Below, one piece after another: positions 19,943 to 31,690 of a DNA stretch of 64,000 nt (position 1 is the stretch's first letter; every line of letters begins with the position of its first letter). The notes beneath the pieces were generated by a model. The model made no database searches and had not been told where the DNA came from. It saw only the letters and a list, made by a program, of their open reading frames with translations. Made by a program: the position numbers and the translations under genes. The DNA comes from Hippasteria phrygiana (Eukaryota; Echinodermata; Asteroidea; Valvatida; Goniasteridae): the NCBI GenBank assembly GCA_037893225.1, contig JAZGUH010000280.1:1426001-1490000 (forward strand), written 5' to 3'.

Positions 19943-22900
19943 GTGAGTTAATCGAAGTCAAGAAATCACCCCTTCGCATTATATGTCATCACAATGAACC
20001 TGCAATGTGTATAGAATTTAGAAATATAATAATATCGGTTTTTATTTCAATATAGGGCCCTGACCTGCATAATGATCATCATTATCATAATCGTATTATC
20101 ATGTACTTTCAACGACATTTTCCAATAAACAACTTATACCACTGCCATTTTTAGTTATTTATATACTCGTCAATTTGTAAGAACTATACAGGATTGGAAT
20201 ATCTGTAAGTGGATGTCAGTATTTCTCTAGTAAATAATGCCTAATAAGATGTTGATCGTTACCATGGTAACATGAATATCTGGAATTAAAGGTTAAATAA
20301 AGTAGCATCGTGTTTTAACTCAGGAATCTGAAAAATTCATATTTTATAAAAATCAAAGCCTAAAAAACTGCGCGTGTCGAATGCCTTTTCTACAATTCTG
20401 AATCTTTCCTTCCTCGTGTTGTGATGTACTGCGGAAGGAAATCAGCCAGGCGTTATCGCGTCAGACCGCGGACGGATGGTACTTTTTTTCTGTCTCCCTC
20501 CAAGAACATCCCGAGTTCACTGACCGGGAAGTCTAGCCTCAAACATCCCCCCCAAATAATTTTCGCCATTTTTAATTTTGTCCGAGTGTCCAAGCTCCTG
20601 CCAGCTGTCATGATACTTTGCATAAAGTTGTAAACGGTACCCAGAGGAATTCACCTCCAAATTGCAATTACACTTGTCCCCGATGCGTTGCGCTCGTCTT
20701 GTATATCAAGCACAGTGAGATGATAGTTGTAAATTATTCCCAGGCAGCTGTGAATCTGTCAGTTCGTTTTTCTTAGCCGATAAACTTAGAAATGTTATAG
20801 GGTTGGTCTGGGGTATAGTGGAGGTTTAAAGATGACAGGAGCTCCCAGACATTGCTGTCAATCAGCTTGGTCTCCTCGGGTCAGTTCCAGGTTCCAGCCA
20901 CATTACCCTATCAGCTGTCGGCGGTTCGTACCGCCGACGCCTTCGGCCTAGAGTGCAAGGACACATCAACAGAAACTCACGGTGGTCCGTGTGCCACTTG
21001 TTTGATTTATTCACACAAAAATTACGATCTGTTTGGAGAAAATGTGCGGCCGCTGGCCCTGGCGCCAAGATTTTTTATTCTTTATTTTTTGTAATGGAGA
21101 GGGGTGACGAAGACATACCCACACCATATTTCTTGAGTGGAAGTCTCGTGTCCGCTCGTTGCTCTACACTGCAAAAACTCGAGCGTTAATTAATCACCAA
21201 GTAGTGTTTACCACAGGTTTTTGTAGTGTACACTGTTCCCAGTATTAGTTTGCGGTCAAATGAGATACAATGGTTCCTCTGGAACCAGATGTCCTCTCAA
21301 TGTTTCCACGAGTCTACTCATGATCGACGTTCGCCAACGCGTTCCCCCGTACGTTCCTCCACCACCCTCTGTTCTCCCAATGGGCAAGCTGGCATTTCTA
21401 TACTCGCTTTTTTGTGACTCGCTGCTCATTATGAATTGTTTCATTGTTTTCAGTTGGTGAATTCTGGGAATAAATCTGAAAGTTGACCTTTCGCTTGTCA
21501 CTGACCGAGTTAAGGAAATTGACAAGAACTTGTGTATATATTTATGCAGGGAGAAACGACATATTGTTTAACCATTAAGGAATTTAAATGGCACCAGATT
21601 GCTTATATATTATAATGTCTTTGGCTCCAGTGTCAACGAACTCGGAACTGGCGTGTGTTAGATTTGTTTTTGTCACAAAGTAATTATCTCTCTGAGAGCA
21701 TGGAGGAACTGAGAGGTTGGCGAACCCCAAAGAATAAATCAAAATCGATCAAGTTTGGAGGAGACGGAAGCTATTGTGCTTCACCAAAAGGACATGTATA
21801 TGTACATGTACACTTTAAAGCCTTTGGTGTTAAATGAACACCCCGTTGTGATATTTATATTGAACCATTCGTTCAACATGGATACCGCAGTTTCAAATGC
21901 AGAGTACACTACCAACAAACGTGCACGAACGTTTGTGAATTCCAGAGCACAAGAACAAGAACCCTAGCATTTCACACTCTCTGAACAAAAGTCAATCAAT
22001 AACCACAGTTTGCAATTTGCAAAGCAACATTTCCCCTATTATGATAATACGCAAGCTTCAGTTTCTAGACGAAAATCAGGCCGCGATCCCGGCTAGACTG
22101 GCGTCGGGAAATCGTGGGAAAGCCATGTCATGCCGGCCCGGGCTAATCTCGGGAATGTTTGCCTGGTGTGCAGTAATAACAAGCACGGCGCACTCATGCA
22201 CTGGTCGCATCAAGACGCCGTATATTTGCATTTCTAATGTTGTTGTTTCTCGCTTCGATTCGGAGTTTTTATCTCGGCGTCCAACCTGAAAGGAATGGAA
22301 AGTGTGTATTTATTCAATATTCATCTATTATGGATTCATTAGAGTGATAATGTCGGGGCATAGTGAACCACTCCTGCTTTTCAATTGGTGTGGGCGTATG
22401 CTATGTTGCCTACGTTTTAACCATTAAGGGCTTTTGTAATGTGATCCGCAAAGTCATCTTCTCTGAATTTTGATAATTGATGTGTTGAGGATTGTGTAGT
22501 TGTCAACTGGACAACAACCAGCCTTCTCTTGAGCATAAGAGTGTATACTCCTCGATTCATACACTTTGTCAGGAAATCATCCAAATGTCAAATAGTTGCG
22601 ACAACCGAATGGCAGTGAAATTGAACCCGATGCATTTCCCCAAACATTACGTTGACGGAGAGAAAACAACATACATTTTAACTCTAACTTGTTTCTATAA
22701 TGCACCTAAGAATTTCAAAGAAGCAAGGGGCATGCAACCATGGAGCTATCCATGATGCAACGCTGTGGAGTAAATTTCTTTATGGAGCATTTGTCAGAAA
22801 CCATGCCGTAACTAACTGTTTCGGTTTCAATTTTGTATCGATGCATTCTTTAAAGGGTTTCGTCATTCGTAATATTAAACTCAACATAAAAATTTCTCAG

Positions 22901-23594
22901 TGGTTTGCATTCAGAGCGTTGATAAATGCCTTTTATTACTGGACCTTGCAGCTGCTGAAGATTTATTCTCACAGGTCGCAGCTGCTGGTTAAAATATTCA
23001 GGCAATTTATTTTGTTTTGTTATCACTTCCTGAGTATTCGCAACCGGCAACTATGCGGACCCCCTTCCAGTTTCGCTTTGCCAACGGGGATATCAAATTT
23101 CTGTATTATAATAAATAATAGTACAAATTGTACTGAGAAAATATTGCGCAACCTACTTCAAGTTAATTTGATTGTTGTGTGTTTCGCTCTACGCAGTGGG
23201 ACTGTTCTTCAGGTGTCTTGTCATAGGTTTCTATTGTTAATACCACGAAACACACCATTTGTGACAGTTGAGTTTTTGGGGTGTTTTCTCACTTAGAACA
23301 GTGTTTTATTTATTTTGTATTATTTATGCTATTCATGAGGGCCCTGAAAATGGATTTATGGGTCGAATTTTAATGGATCTAAACGAAATTTGACATCACC
23401 GTAATAGCAGTTGCTCCCAGCAGTGCTCCCAGGAAGACGGTTAATATGTTTCCAGAACTTCAAGGCCTCTGTTGTAACTCTGTCAGAACTTCACGAGATT
23501 GCCGCTCTAATTTGTGTGAACCTGTCCGCTGGTCTCGTTTCGTGATTGTTGATTTTAACCTTTCTCATGTATTCTCGTTTCTTTATATTTATAG
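19943..23594 (+). other. Id: Id intron 1 (phase 0)
   Basis: Begins GTGAGT and ends TATAG, 3,652 bp. It is AT rich in the first 0.5 kb. It contains a small TA-flanked MITE remnant at 21,177-21,228, a related degraded fragment near 21,825-21,895, and a GC-richer unique stretch at about 22,070-22,280 with a CGTGGGAA CSL-type site at 22,113. An open frame at 22,700-23,296 lies wholly inside it and looks non-coding. A possible branch point is TTTTAAC about 40 bp before the acceptor. The GC-richer stretch is a candidate intronic enhancer, by inference only. Confidence 0.75.
21177..21228. mobile_element. TA-flanked MITE, internally deleted copy
   Basis: 52 bp between TA dinucleotides: CACTGCAAAAACTCGAG at the left and ACCACAGGTTTTTGTAGTG at the right. 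A minimal relative of 52,672-52,780, within Id intron 1. Confidence 0.65.
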
Positions 23595-23693
23595 ACGCTG
23601 CTTAACCTGACGTCAGCGTCGAGAGAAACGAAGTTACACCCTTACGAAACACCTGATAGTTCGCCCGAGGCTCTGTCGACATGTAGTTGCTAG
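23595..23693 (+). CDS. Id: Id coding exon 2 (C-terminal 32 residues and stop)
   Basis: This short exon is too small to stand out as a separate open frame. It joins in phase 0 to the exon ending at 19,942 and begins just after a pyrimidine/T-rich TTTCTTTATATTTATAG acceptor. It reads 32 codons starting TLLNLTSAS, then TAG at 23,691. The tail is Ser/Thr rich (TPDSSPEALSTCSC). Vertebrate Id genes likewise place an intron after the HLH and encode a short, poorly conserved tail in the next exon. The match of donor phase, acceptor and quick in-frame stop supports the call, but no transcript was available. Reading through the donor instead would add only Val-Ser before a stop at 19,949. Confidence 0.8.
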   Translation, partial: TLLNLTSASRETKLHPYETPDSSPEALSTCSC

Positions 23694-24007
23694 CAATGTC
23701 TCTCTACCTGTACATAGTGCTGTACATTTTAAAGGTTAGTTTACACCATGTCATACAATATGTAAGAAATGGAATACATACCATGCGTAGTCACAGAATC
23801 ATCGACACTTTGAGGGAATTGCTCAATGAGTTTTGAGGCGTTGCAGGGTGGAGGGTACAACTAGGGAGAATTTCTGTGCGACCATTCAGCATGGAAAGTA
23901 ACTAATTCTTAAAACATAAGAGAAATGCGATTCGTAGAAATTAATACCTACCTACAGTTCTCTTATTTTTCGAGTTAGTTTAATACTTCACATTTATCCG
24001 CAATAAA
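23694..24007 (+). other. Id: Predicted Id 3' untranslated region
   Basis: From the stop to the first AATAAA (24,002-24,007). A GTTAGT at 23,735 after AAAG could be a donor for a 3'-UTR intron, an arrangement known in some vertebrate Id genes. In that case the true end is further downstream (other AATAAA at about 24,465 and 24,536). End position is uncertain. Confidence 0.35.
24002..24007 (+). terminator. Id: Possible poly(A) signal of Id
   Basis: AATAAA about 310 bp after the Id stop codon. It is the nearest canonical signal. The region is AT rich, so chance occurrence is possible. Confidence 0.3.
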
Positions 24008-26055
24008 TTCTCGAAAATTAGTGAGGGGTGGGTTGAAAAATCACTTCCGTTGCCCTAGGTGCGTTTAGTAACGCCTGAGCATAATCTGAGGCGTGTACGT
24101 CACCACACCCACAAATGGTCTCTGCCCCGCCCAAACATGCCCAGAGCACCCCATGCATTTCGGCATGGCCCATACACGTGGCTGATATGTACATACTTTC
24201 TACAGAGGTGGGGGATTTGGTTATTTGGAACTTATAGCGTGATGACAGTAAGCAATTGTTTTATGGTACACTCAATGATGAGAAGTAATATAAACCCCAC
24301 ACCTCCCTCCCCAACCCCAACACAACCAGCTCGAGCAGTTGGAAAGTTCGCTCCTTTCGAAGTCAAAAAGTAAATAATGGTTGATGCAGATCGAGATTTA
24401 TCGTAATTGTGTCAACTCGAAAGTCAAGTTGGGTGCATAGTTGGAATTCCCCTTCCATAATAAATTATGTAGGCCGCCTAAGATCATGCGGTGCTGGTCG
24501 GCGAACTGTGAAATTGAATCACGCATCGATGAAGAAAAATAAATTGCTCAAGCTCGGCTCAAATGTACCGTCCCTTTTAAAAAAGTAAACTTGTAATTGA
24601 GTCGCTGAAAAGATGCCCGCTTTGATGCATGTTTTCAAAACAAAAAAACAACAGGTGTTTGCCCAAAGTAATTGGCATTTTAAAAAGGTGTTGTGTGGAT
24701 TGATACGTGAGCGTGCAGTTCAAGAATTTGAATTCCTGATCGGCAACACAAAGGAATTAACTTGATCCCAATATACTGCACTGCAGGCCAAGGAATGATG
24801 ATCAATAGGCCTATGTTAAATTGCCAGACCAAGCCCTCTTTCGTCCTAGCACCTCCTAACTACCATGGACGATATACCAACCCATTTTATGTTAGCTTAT
24901 ACTTATTTGGTTCTTCATTTCTCTTGTTTATTCTACAGCTGTAAATAATTGAATCGCCTTTATACGAATATCCCTATGGCACCGAGCCTCCTGCACCACG
25001 CGCTCGGTGATGACTGCTGCCGGGGACTGGACGATTTGGACGGCCGACGCACTGCACGGATCACCGGTGTCACTTTATCTCCGCGGAGGTGTTAATACCC
25101 GTACATGTAGTAACGCTGCATGAAAGATTGCCACCTGTTCCTGCATTATTCAAGCATGTATCACTCAGTCCTGCGAATTTGGCAGCATGTCTGATGACAC
25201 CGTATGCATAAATTCATATAGCGTGGGCACTGTTGGTTCGCTTTCAGTACTATCAGTATACATGTATGTACTATCACCTCCAAATGGGGTGAATCTTACA
25301 CAGCGAGCATTTCCGTATTGAACAAAGTATCACTGTAACCTTAACTTCTGTTTCAAACGTTTCACCGTTTGGGTCTGTTTAAAGAGGCATGTCACATGTA
25401 AATGAATTGATGGTTGTGTTTCAAAAATTACTTCAAAGAGATCAAGTACAGGCGTTGTCTAGATATTGAAGTGAGAGAAGGTGTTGAAACCCTCCCCCCC
25501 CCCCCCCAAAAAAAATAATTTTAAATTCGTGCAGTGTGTTCCAGGAATTGGAAGAAGTTCTGCTTACGGAAACTGAGAAAATTCACAGCTATTGAATATC
25601 CCTTACTTACCCGTACACTCTCGATTTTATTGGCAAAAAATTACCAAAGTCTGGTAACGGCACTCGCGAGGATAAAACTGTATGATTGACTCATTATATC
25701 GAGTGTTTCCAATTACAAGTTGGCAGTTACCATTCGCGAATGGTATCCGTTGATTTGTGTTAGTGTATGCATGTGATTTCAAACGTCGTCCTTAAAAATG
25801 TATTCGATGGAGCAGGCTTCACTTTGAGGGTGGGATCTCACTGGTGATTTCTGGAGTTTGAATATGATCCCCAAGAAGAATAGACATGACGGATAGCGAC
25901 CATCTTGTGAGGTGTTTTGTCTTTCAAATGTTGTAACAGTTTAAACGCGACAGGTCTAACCATAGCTGTCCAAGAGAAATAAAGGCATTCAAATTCTAAG
26001 ATGGCTGCTGGGCATTAGGGCTGTTGACTCGCTCAAATTTGTTTTTGTTTCGAAA
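24008..26055. other. Downstream of Id, intergenic
   Basis: AT-rich with a C run at 25,494-25,507. A GC-richer block at about 24,960-25,090 (ACGCGCTCGG, ACGGCCGACGC, CTCCGCGGAGG) is a possible regulatory element. No further exon was recognised. Confidence 0.4.
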
Positions 26056-26658
26056 TTAAAGGGACACATTGCTTTGGATTTTGCGATTTGGGCTATAAAA
26101 ATGAAATGGATATGGTTGGGAAGCTTTCTTAAAAGTAGAATATAGAGATTCACATAACTATCCTTTCAAATTGCGTGGCTTTTGTTTAATTTCGTGACAA
26201 ATAACGGTCCGCCATTTTGTAGAACCAAATTTTTGACTCCACAAAATGGCGAACCGTGTTCACCAGTCGGTTTTTCCAGTCGCATCTGGTTGAAGTACGT
26301 TCTGTTGATCCATTTTGATGTACTATGTGGCACGGCGCGCAGCACTGGCGATATGTGTCGCGAGGTAGAGAATTGTACCTGGCGATCATCTGATAGGTTC
26401 ACAAGGCCACTGGCTGCGGCGCCAGCCTAAAGACTCGTGCAGCGTATTTTGCGCATTATTTAGACGGTGGTATTTAGTACTGGAAATAAGTCTATGTTTC
26501 GCGGGTCAGATGTCCGGGGTAAGCGGCAAATGTTTTGTTTTGTAATCACTACTCACTAATTACAACACATTATACGTGTTTTTTGCATGAACAACTCTTA
26601 TAAAAGATAAGGAACATTTCCAAACTTCATGACATTTGAAGGCAATGTGTCCCTTTAA
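26056..26658. mobile_element. Kolobok-like TTAA MITE (AGGGACACATTGC family), complete
   Basis: 603 bp including both TTAA copies (26,056-26,059 and 26,655-26,658). Terminal inverted repeats are AGGGACACATTGC and GCAATGTGTCCCT. Contains the GGTCCGCCATTTTGT hairpin at about 26,206-26,256. No transposase frame. The family resembles repeats I recall from echinoderm genomes. Confidence 0.85.
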
Positions 26659-28664
26659 GCAACGGCTGCACTAGCCCGAGTGCTCATGTTTATAAAGAAC
26701 GCCATGGATATATTTTGTAACGTACCCGTTCACGTGTTGTTAAAAAAAAGAAACTTGCCATTGCATTATGCATGTAGTATTGATTTGAACCCTTCTCGCA
26801 CCATTCTTTCTGTAACACCAGAATTGTCTCGGCTGTTGTAATAATGTTTTTGTTGTTAATCGTGAGGTCAATCGGTGTTAAAAGGGGGGCAATGCTCGAG
26901 TTGAATGGAGGGGCCTTGGTGGGCGTATTCACGCTGAAGATTCACACTGCGGCTCAACAATCTGTCCTTGTGTGCCGAACAATCGGAAGGGTTTCTGGTT
27001 AACACTGGTGAATGAAACTTTAATTTGTCTTCAACACTTTTGTTCTCACTTGAGAACCGAGTTCGTGGCCGGGGTAGTTGATCTTCCTGGTCACGATTTT
27101 GAAATTGTGCGCCTATTTCAGTTCAATACTTTTTGGATGGAGTAAGACTGGAGGAGTTTGTTTTGCCGTGTTTTTGCAGACAAAATGTGTCGGTGTGGCC
27201 GCTCCTATTTGTCCGCTGTGCATGATTTCCCATGACTCAATCAGCAATCGGGCTGTACAGTAATATCAGAATCTGTTTAATCAGAGAATGATAATGATTC
27301 GTCGGGGGGAAAATGGCCGATTGTTGAACTGTTTACTTTTTTAAAATTCCATGATTGAAAATGTACTGGCAGTGGGAAAAATAACCCAGGATGATTAATT
27401 ATATATACAAATAACCGAAAGGCCGATGTTGTGCATAAATTATTCTCGAATGTAACACAGTTTACTGTCCATGTTACATGAAACCTTTGCGAAAAGCAAT
27501 CTACTTCTTGCCGAGAAATTCAACCCGCATAATTCCAGTATGGCTAGCACGCAGCGCGCGTTAAGGCCAAGTCAAAAAAAATTTCATGCGTCCCCGCTCT
27601 TTCCTTTCCAGAGGAAAAAAAATGCGAAAGTAGGAAAAGAAACTTCGGGGTCAATAGTGCTTCGCGTTGAATCGAGTTTGTAAGCTGAGAATTAAAACAA
27701 TATGGCGGGGGAACAGCGCCAACGAAGAAAATGCATCACATCGGCTTTTATCACCCATTGATTAATCGTTTAGACTGTTCCAATGTGTTGTCTCTTTATT
27801 AATTGGGAATTTATATTCACGGCAAGATATTGTTCTCTAAATAAGATGTTTCGTGTGGAACCAGTGGAAAACTCGCCGTGGTATCTATTTTTATACGTAC
27901 TTTATACCTTGTTATCAAACTTGTTAAGATCCCAACCTTGAATTAGGTATTTAAACTTTCTGAGAGAACGGAGTGTTTACTGTTCCACAAATATTTTTCG
28001 TTTATTTAAGGGACCATCGCAACTAGTATTTTCTAATACAAAAAAATGTTCTATGTTTTGTACGTGGTTATCGAAGCTAACAGTAATGATTATGTTGAAG
28101 CAACGTGAACCATGCATATTGTGGAATTTTAGACATGGAACGGTTGTGTTCCGATCTGGTGTTATATATAATACGAAATGTGAGCTTATTCGTTATCTCT
28201 GTATGTTATGTCTACATGTATATGATGATTGTTATAAAGAATAAAAAAAACTTCGAAGAATTTAACCTTTGTGTCCTTACGTATCGCTTTTCCGTTTACT
28301 GTGTTATCGGTAGATCTGTATGTAAATCTAATCTCCATAGAAAGTACAATATTAATGAGCAAGAATGTCTGTCTTCCGCTCTATCTTAGACGACCTCCAA
28401 CATGCAGCTGCATGCGCAGAGGCCATGGATTAAGAAGAATGACAGTCTTCCATATTTATTATACCATGGTATTAAATCGCGATATCCGATTGGTTAATAA
28501 CCGGTCACATGGTTTATTACAAAAGTGCATGTGTTACTCCAAAACCGATGTACCCGGGGTACAACATTACCTTTATCGTCCCCAGGGCAGCTCTAAACAA
28601 CAAGTTTAATAGAACTAGAAGCAGATCCTGGGGAAGAGGTTTCGTTTTCGCTGGTACTACGCGA
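26659..28664. other. Intergenic, no gene seen
   Basis: Mixed to AT-rich. A slightly GC-richer stretch lies at about 26,880-27,060. No repeat family was recognised. Confidence 0.4.
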
Positions 28665-28861
28665 TATACCTAGCACGATATGGGGCAGAGGGGTACCCCC
28701 CTTTTTGTCCCTATACCATATACACTCTCCAGACTATTGTTACCTAACAAATCCCCCCTAGACCTCTGAAAAGAATTCCTAAGATTCCGGGAACACAATG
28801 ACCAACACAAAAGAGGGGGGGGGGGGGGGGGTTCCCTCTGCCCTATATCGTGCATCATATG
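28665..28861. mobile_element. 8-bp-TSD MITE (GCACGATATGGGG family), complete copy
   Basis: 197 bp with a perfect duplication CTACGCGA (28,657-28,664 and 28,862-28,869). The left end is TATACCTAGCACGATATGGG and the right end ATATCGTGCATCATATG. G run at 28,815-28,831. The next copy starts 11 bp later. Confidence 0.9.
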
Positions 28862-28871
28862 CTACGCGAAC

Positions 28872-29055
28872 GATACCCTGCACGATATGGGGGGAAAGGG
28901 TAGCCCCCCCCCCCCCCCCTTTTATCCCTATACCCTAAGCACACTCCAGATTATTGTTATCTAACACATCCCCCTAGATTTTTGAATAGAATTCCTGAGA
29001 TTCCGGGAACACAATGACCAACACAAAAGAGGAGGGTCCTTTTTCCCCCATATCG
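28872..29055. mobile_element. 8-bp-TSD MITE, second copy almost adjacent, 3' end lost
   Basis: Begins GATACCCTGCACGATATGGG and follows the same interior as the copy at 1,788, closer to that copy than to its neighbour. It ends CCCCATATCG without the outer bases, so no duplication can be scored. Confidence 0.75.
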
Positions 29056-29290
29056 GAAAATGTCAGAATTCTGACAGTTTTCGTCACGTGACATTGGCGG
29101 CTACCGGACCTAAGGCCGCATCCGAAACTCTTGTCTAGGGCTAATGTCTAGGTGTGCGCCCATTTCAACTACGTAAAGAAATGCTGACAATAGCCGTAGC
29201 CGTAGCTCTGGAAGCCCGTTTCGGACACGGCCTAATAAGTAATATTCATCAGAAATAGTCAGAATATTTTGGTCTGGGAACCAGACTATA
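29056..29290. repeat. Dispersed repeat (TTGGCGGCTACCGGACCTAA family), copy 1
   Basis: Matches 61,090-61,365: CACGTGA(C/A)ATTGGCGGC, CTACCGGACCTAA, then ATATTCATCAGAAATAGTCA and GGTCTGG(G/A)AACCAGACTA. Split here by a Harbinger-like MITE at 29,114-29,232. Confidence 0.65.
29114..29232. mobile_element. PIF/Harbinger-like MITE
   Basis: 119 bp with terminal inverted repeats GGCCGCATCCGAAAC / GTTTCGGACACGGCC, flanked by TAA on both sides (29,111-29,113 and 29,233-29,235), as for Harbinger TWA targets. The related repeat at 61,316 gives the unoccupied sequence. Confidence 0.7.
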
Positions 29291-29799
29291 TATTTCCATG
29301 TAATGCGCGCGTAGGGAACAGATAAAACGAAAGCTGTGATAAGACCTTCCGACGCCGTCATTACTGTTTACGTTTCGCTGCTCTTTCATGTTCCAACTAC
29401 CCGGGATTTGTACAGGCATGTATTTAATACCATGGTACATGTATAATAACAAAATCATTGTCTGCTGTGACGATGTGATCCATCGTGTTTTGTAAACCCT
29501 CGGGGGGAAAATGGCAACCTCGGGTGTACAAAACACCATGGCAGCGGACAATTGTATAGTGTATCACATACTATAAACAGTGCACACATAGTGCTGAATC
29601 ATAAAAGTTCACAGAAGTCAACTTAAGAAAATTGCTATACACATTGTACATGAGAAATAATTTTGAAACTGATGAGTATATAAGAAATAGTTTTGTTTTT
29701 TTTACATTTACTTTATTTCCACCAGCCAACGGCGAATAACCGTCAATTACAGGCCGAGTTAAAACGCTTAAAATATATATTATAATAAACAAATGTTCA
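29291..29799. other. Intergenic, no gene seen
   Basis: Includes an inverted pair around 29,480-29,545: GGTTTTGTAAACCCTCG-like and its complement CGGGTGTACAAAACACCATG. A likely hairpin of unknown kind. Confidence 0.35.
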
Positions 29800-29890
29800 A
29801 AGTGAACAAAGAAACTGGCAGGAGCGGGATTCGAACCTGCGACCTCCGGGTTACCGTACCGGCGATCTACCAACTGCCCCATGTTGGCGG
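29800..29890 (-). mobile_element. tRNA-derived SINE
   Basis: On the - strand, a box A-like GGGCAGTTGGTAGATCG and a perfect box B (GGTTCGAATCC) lie at tRNA-like spacing, followed by CGCTCCTGCCAGTTTCTTTG. The cloverleaf is imperfect (acceptor stem unpaired, anticodon loop lacking T33), so it is a SINE head and not a working tRNA. The same TCCTGCCAG-TTTTCTTTGTTC tail occurs at 46,320. Confidence 0.7.
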
Positions 29891-30397
29891 TCTCCCAAAT
29901 TGTCGGTATCTTTGTTCGGGTGGGCGCTAGTCAGAAGTCATAAACCCAGAATGCCGTATAGCAAGGGATCACACCCAATTTTAAAATAAGTAAATAAATA
30001 AATAAACTTGCTTACGTTCGAAACGTCAGGCCAGCTAATTTTGTGATTAAGATAGATTTTGAGAAGATATGTTTTTTTGTGTTTTAGTAGTAAGCCAAAT
30101 TGGACTTACAGTGCGCCTGCGCAGAACTGAATAAAAATTGGATAAACATTTGTCCTGTTCAATGGGATATGAGGGTACCAGTAACATCTAGGTAAATATC
30201 TTTTCCCTTAACTCTTTTTTTGAGCGAGCAGAGTGCTAACGACGTTTTATGGATTGTCCGGTTGTTTGTCTTATTTGCGGGCAATGTTATTTTTGCAGCA
30301 TTATGCGTGTACATGTAGTAGGGGTATACTTTATTGATGAACTGAGTTCGAGTGAGCCTTGAGTAATCAGAACAAGTGAGAACTACAGCACTGTTAA

Positions 30398-30838
30398 TTA
30401 AAGGTGGTATACAACATTTGCAAACATCAAAAAACAAAACTACTGAATGATTACGAAAAACCGTACTATATACTGTAAGTAAATAGCAGTCTCAAGCATC
30501 CTGTCAAATCATGGCACCTGGTGTGCTATCGTTTTCAAGAAAAGTGCAAATTTATATCGTTTTCCAAACGATTGTCGGCCGACAATTGTTGGAAATAGTC
30601 TAGTTCCCCGACCTAATAATTCTCTCACTCCATAAATTGCTCCGTTTTGTCTGAAGTGTGGTCAGGCAACCAGACTACTGAAACATATTTGTTTCTCTCT
30701 GCGTTCCCAGCATCTATGCACACAAAACTTTAAACAGGTCAGTGTTGCAGTATTTGCTAACACGCTATAAAATACTAACGCCAAAATCCATTTATTTCTG
30801 AAAATTACAGCAAAAGCAAATGTTGTATATACCTTTAA
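30398..30838 (+). mobile_element. Kolobok-like TTAA MITE (34-bp palindrome family), complete
   Basis: 441 bp including TTAA at both ends. Terminal repeats are AGGTGGTATACAACATTTGC and GCAAATGTTGTATATACCT. Internal near-palindrome around GTCGGCCGAC (near 30,578) and a second hairpin with arms AGTCTAGTTCCCCGACC / GGTCAGGCAACCAGACT. No coding capacity. Confidence 0.85.
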
Positions 30839-31249
30839 TTTTGGTTGCACACATATCAACCAATAATTGGTTGTTTTAACCAATAGGCCTATATCGGTTA
30901 TTTCAACCAATCCGTTTTTAGCAACCAAGAACAAAAAGCCTCTTTCCGAGTGTTACAGACGCCTAAAATAGAAAAAGAAATTGGTTTTCGTCAACATAAA
31001 TAATGTTACAAGAAAGTATTTAGAAGGAAAAAAGGTCAACATTTTTGAAAGCACGGACAGTATGAATCAAAAATCCAATTTCAACCCATACAGTACAGGA
31101 TCATAATAGCCCTCATATAGAGGGCGCTGTACTACTGATGACACCTGACCCTAAGGACGTGTCCTGTTGCAAGAAGCGGTTTGCGCAGCGGATAGCTAAT
31201 TTCGTGGTCCCAGTAAATCTCTTTTATTGTTTTCTTCACCGCGCAAAGA

Positions 31250-31690
31250 TTAAAGGTAGTATACAACATTTGCAAACATCAAAAAACAAAACTGCTGAAT
31301 TATTACGAAATACCGTACTAGACTGTAAGTAAATAGCAGTCTCAAACATCCTGTGAAATCATGGCACCCGGGGTGCTGTCGTTTTCAAGAAAAGTGGAAA
31401 TTTATATCGTTTTCCAACGATTGTCGGCCGACAATCGTTGGAAATAGTCTAGTTCCCCGACCTGATAATTCACTGACGTCCATAAATTGTTTCGTTTTGT
31501 CTAAAGTATGGCCAGGGAACCAGACTCCTGGAACATAATTTTGTTTCTCTCAGTTTTCCCAGCATCTATGCTTACAAAACTTTAAACAGGTCAGTGTTAG
31601 AGTATTTGCTATGACGCTATAAAATAGTAATCCCCAAATCCATTTATATCTGAAAATTACAGCAAAAGCAAATGGTGTATATACCTTTTA
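31250..31690 (+). mobile_element. Kolobok-like TTAA MITE (34-bp palindrome family), near-complete
   Basis: Starts TTAA-AGGTAGTATACAACATTTGC and ends GCAAATGGTGTATATACCTT then TTA (right TTAA mutated). Carries the perfect long palindrome near 31,412-31,445. Same orientation as the copy 0.4 kb to the left. Confidence 0.85.

Noticed and set aside
22700..23296. 198-codon open frame inside Id intron 1
   Set aside because: AT-rich, no recognisable domain or composition bias, and fully intronic. A frame of this length is only mildly unlikely by chance in six frames of 64 kb.
29815..29885. Possible tRNA gene on the minus strand
   Set aside because: Good box A and B, but the acceptor stem does not pair and the anticodon loop lacks T33. 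The downstream tail is shared with 46,320, so it is a SINE.
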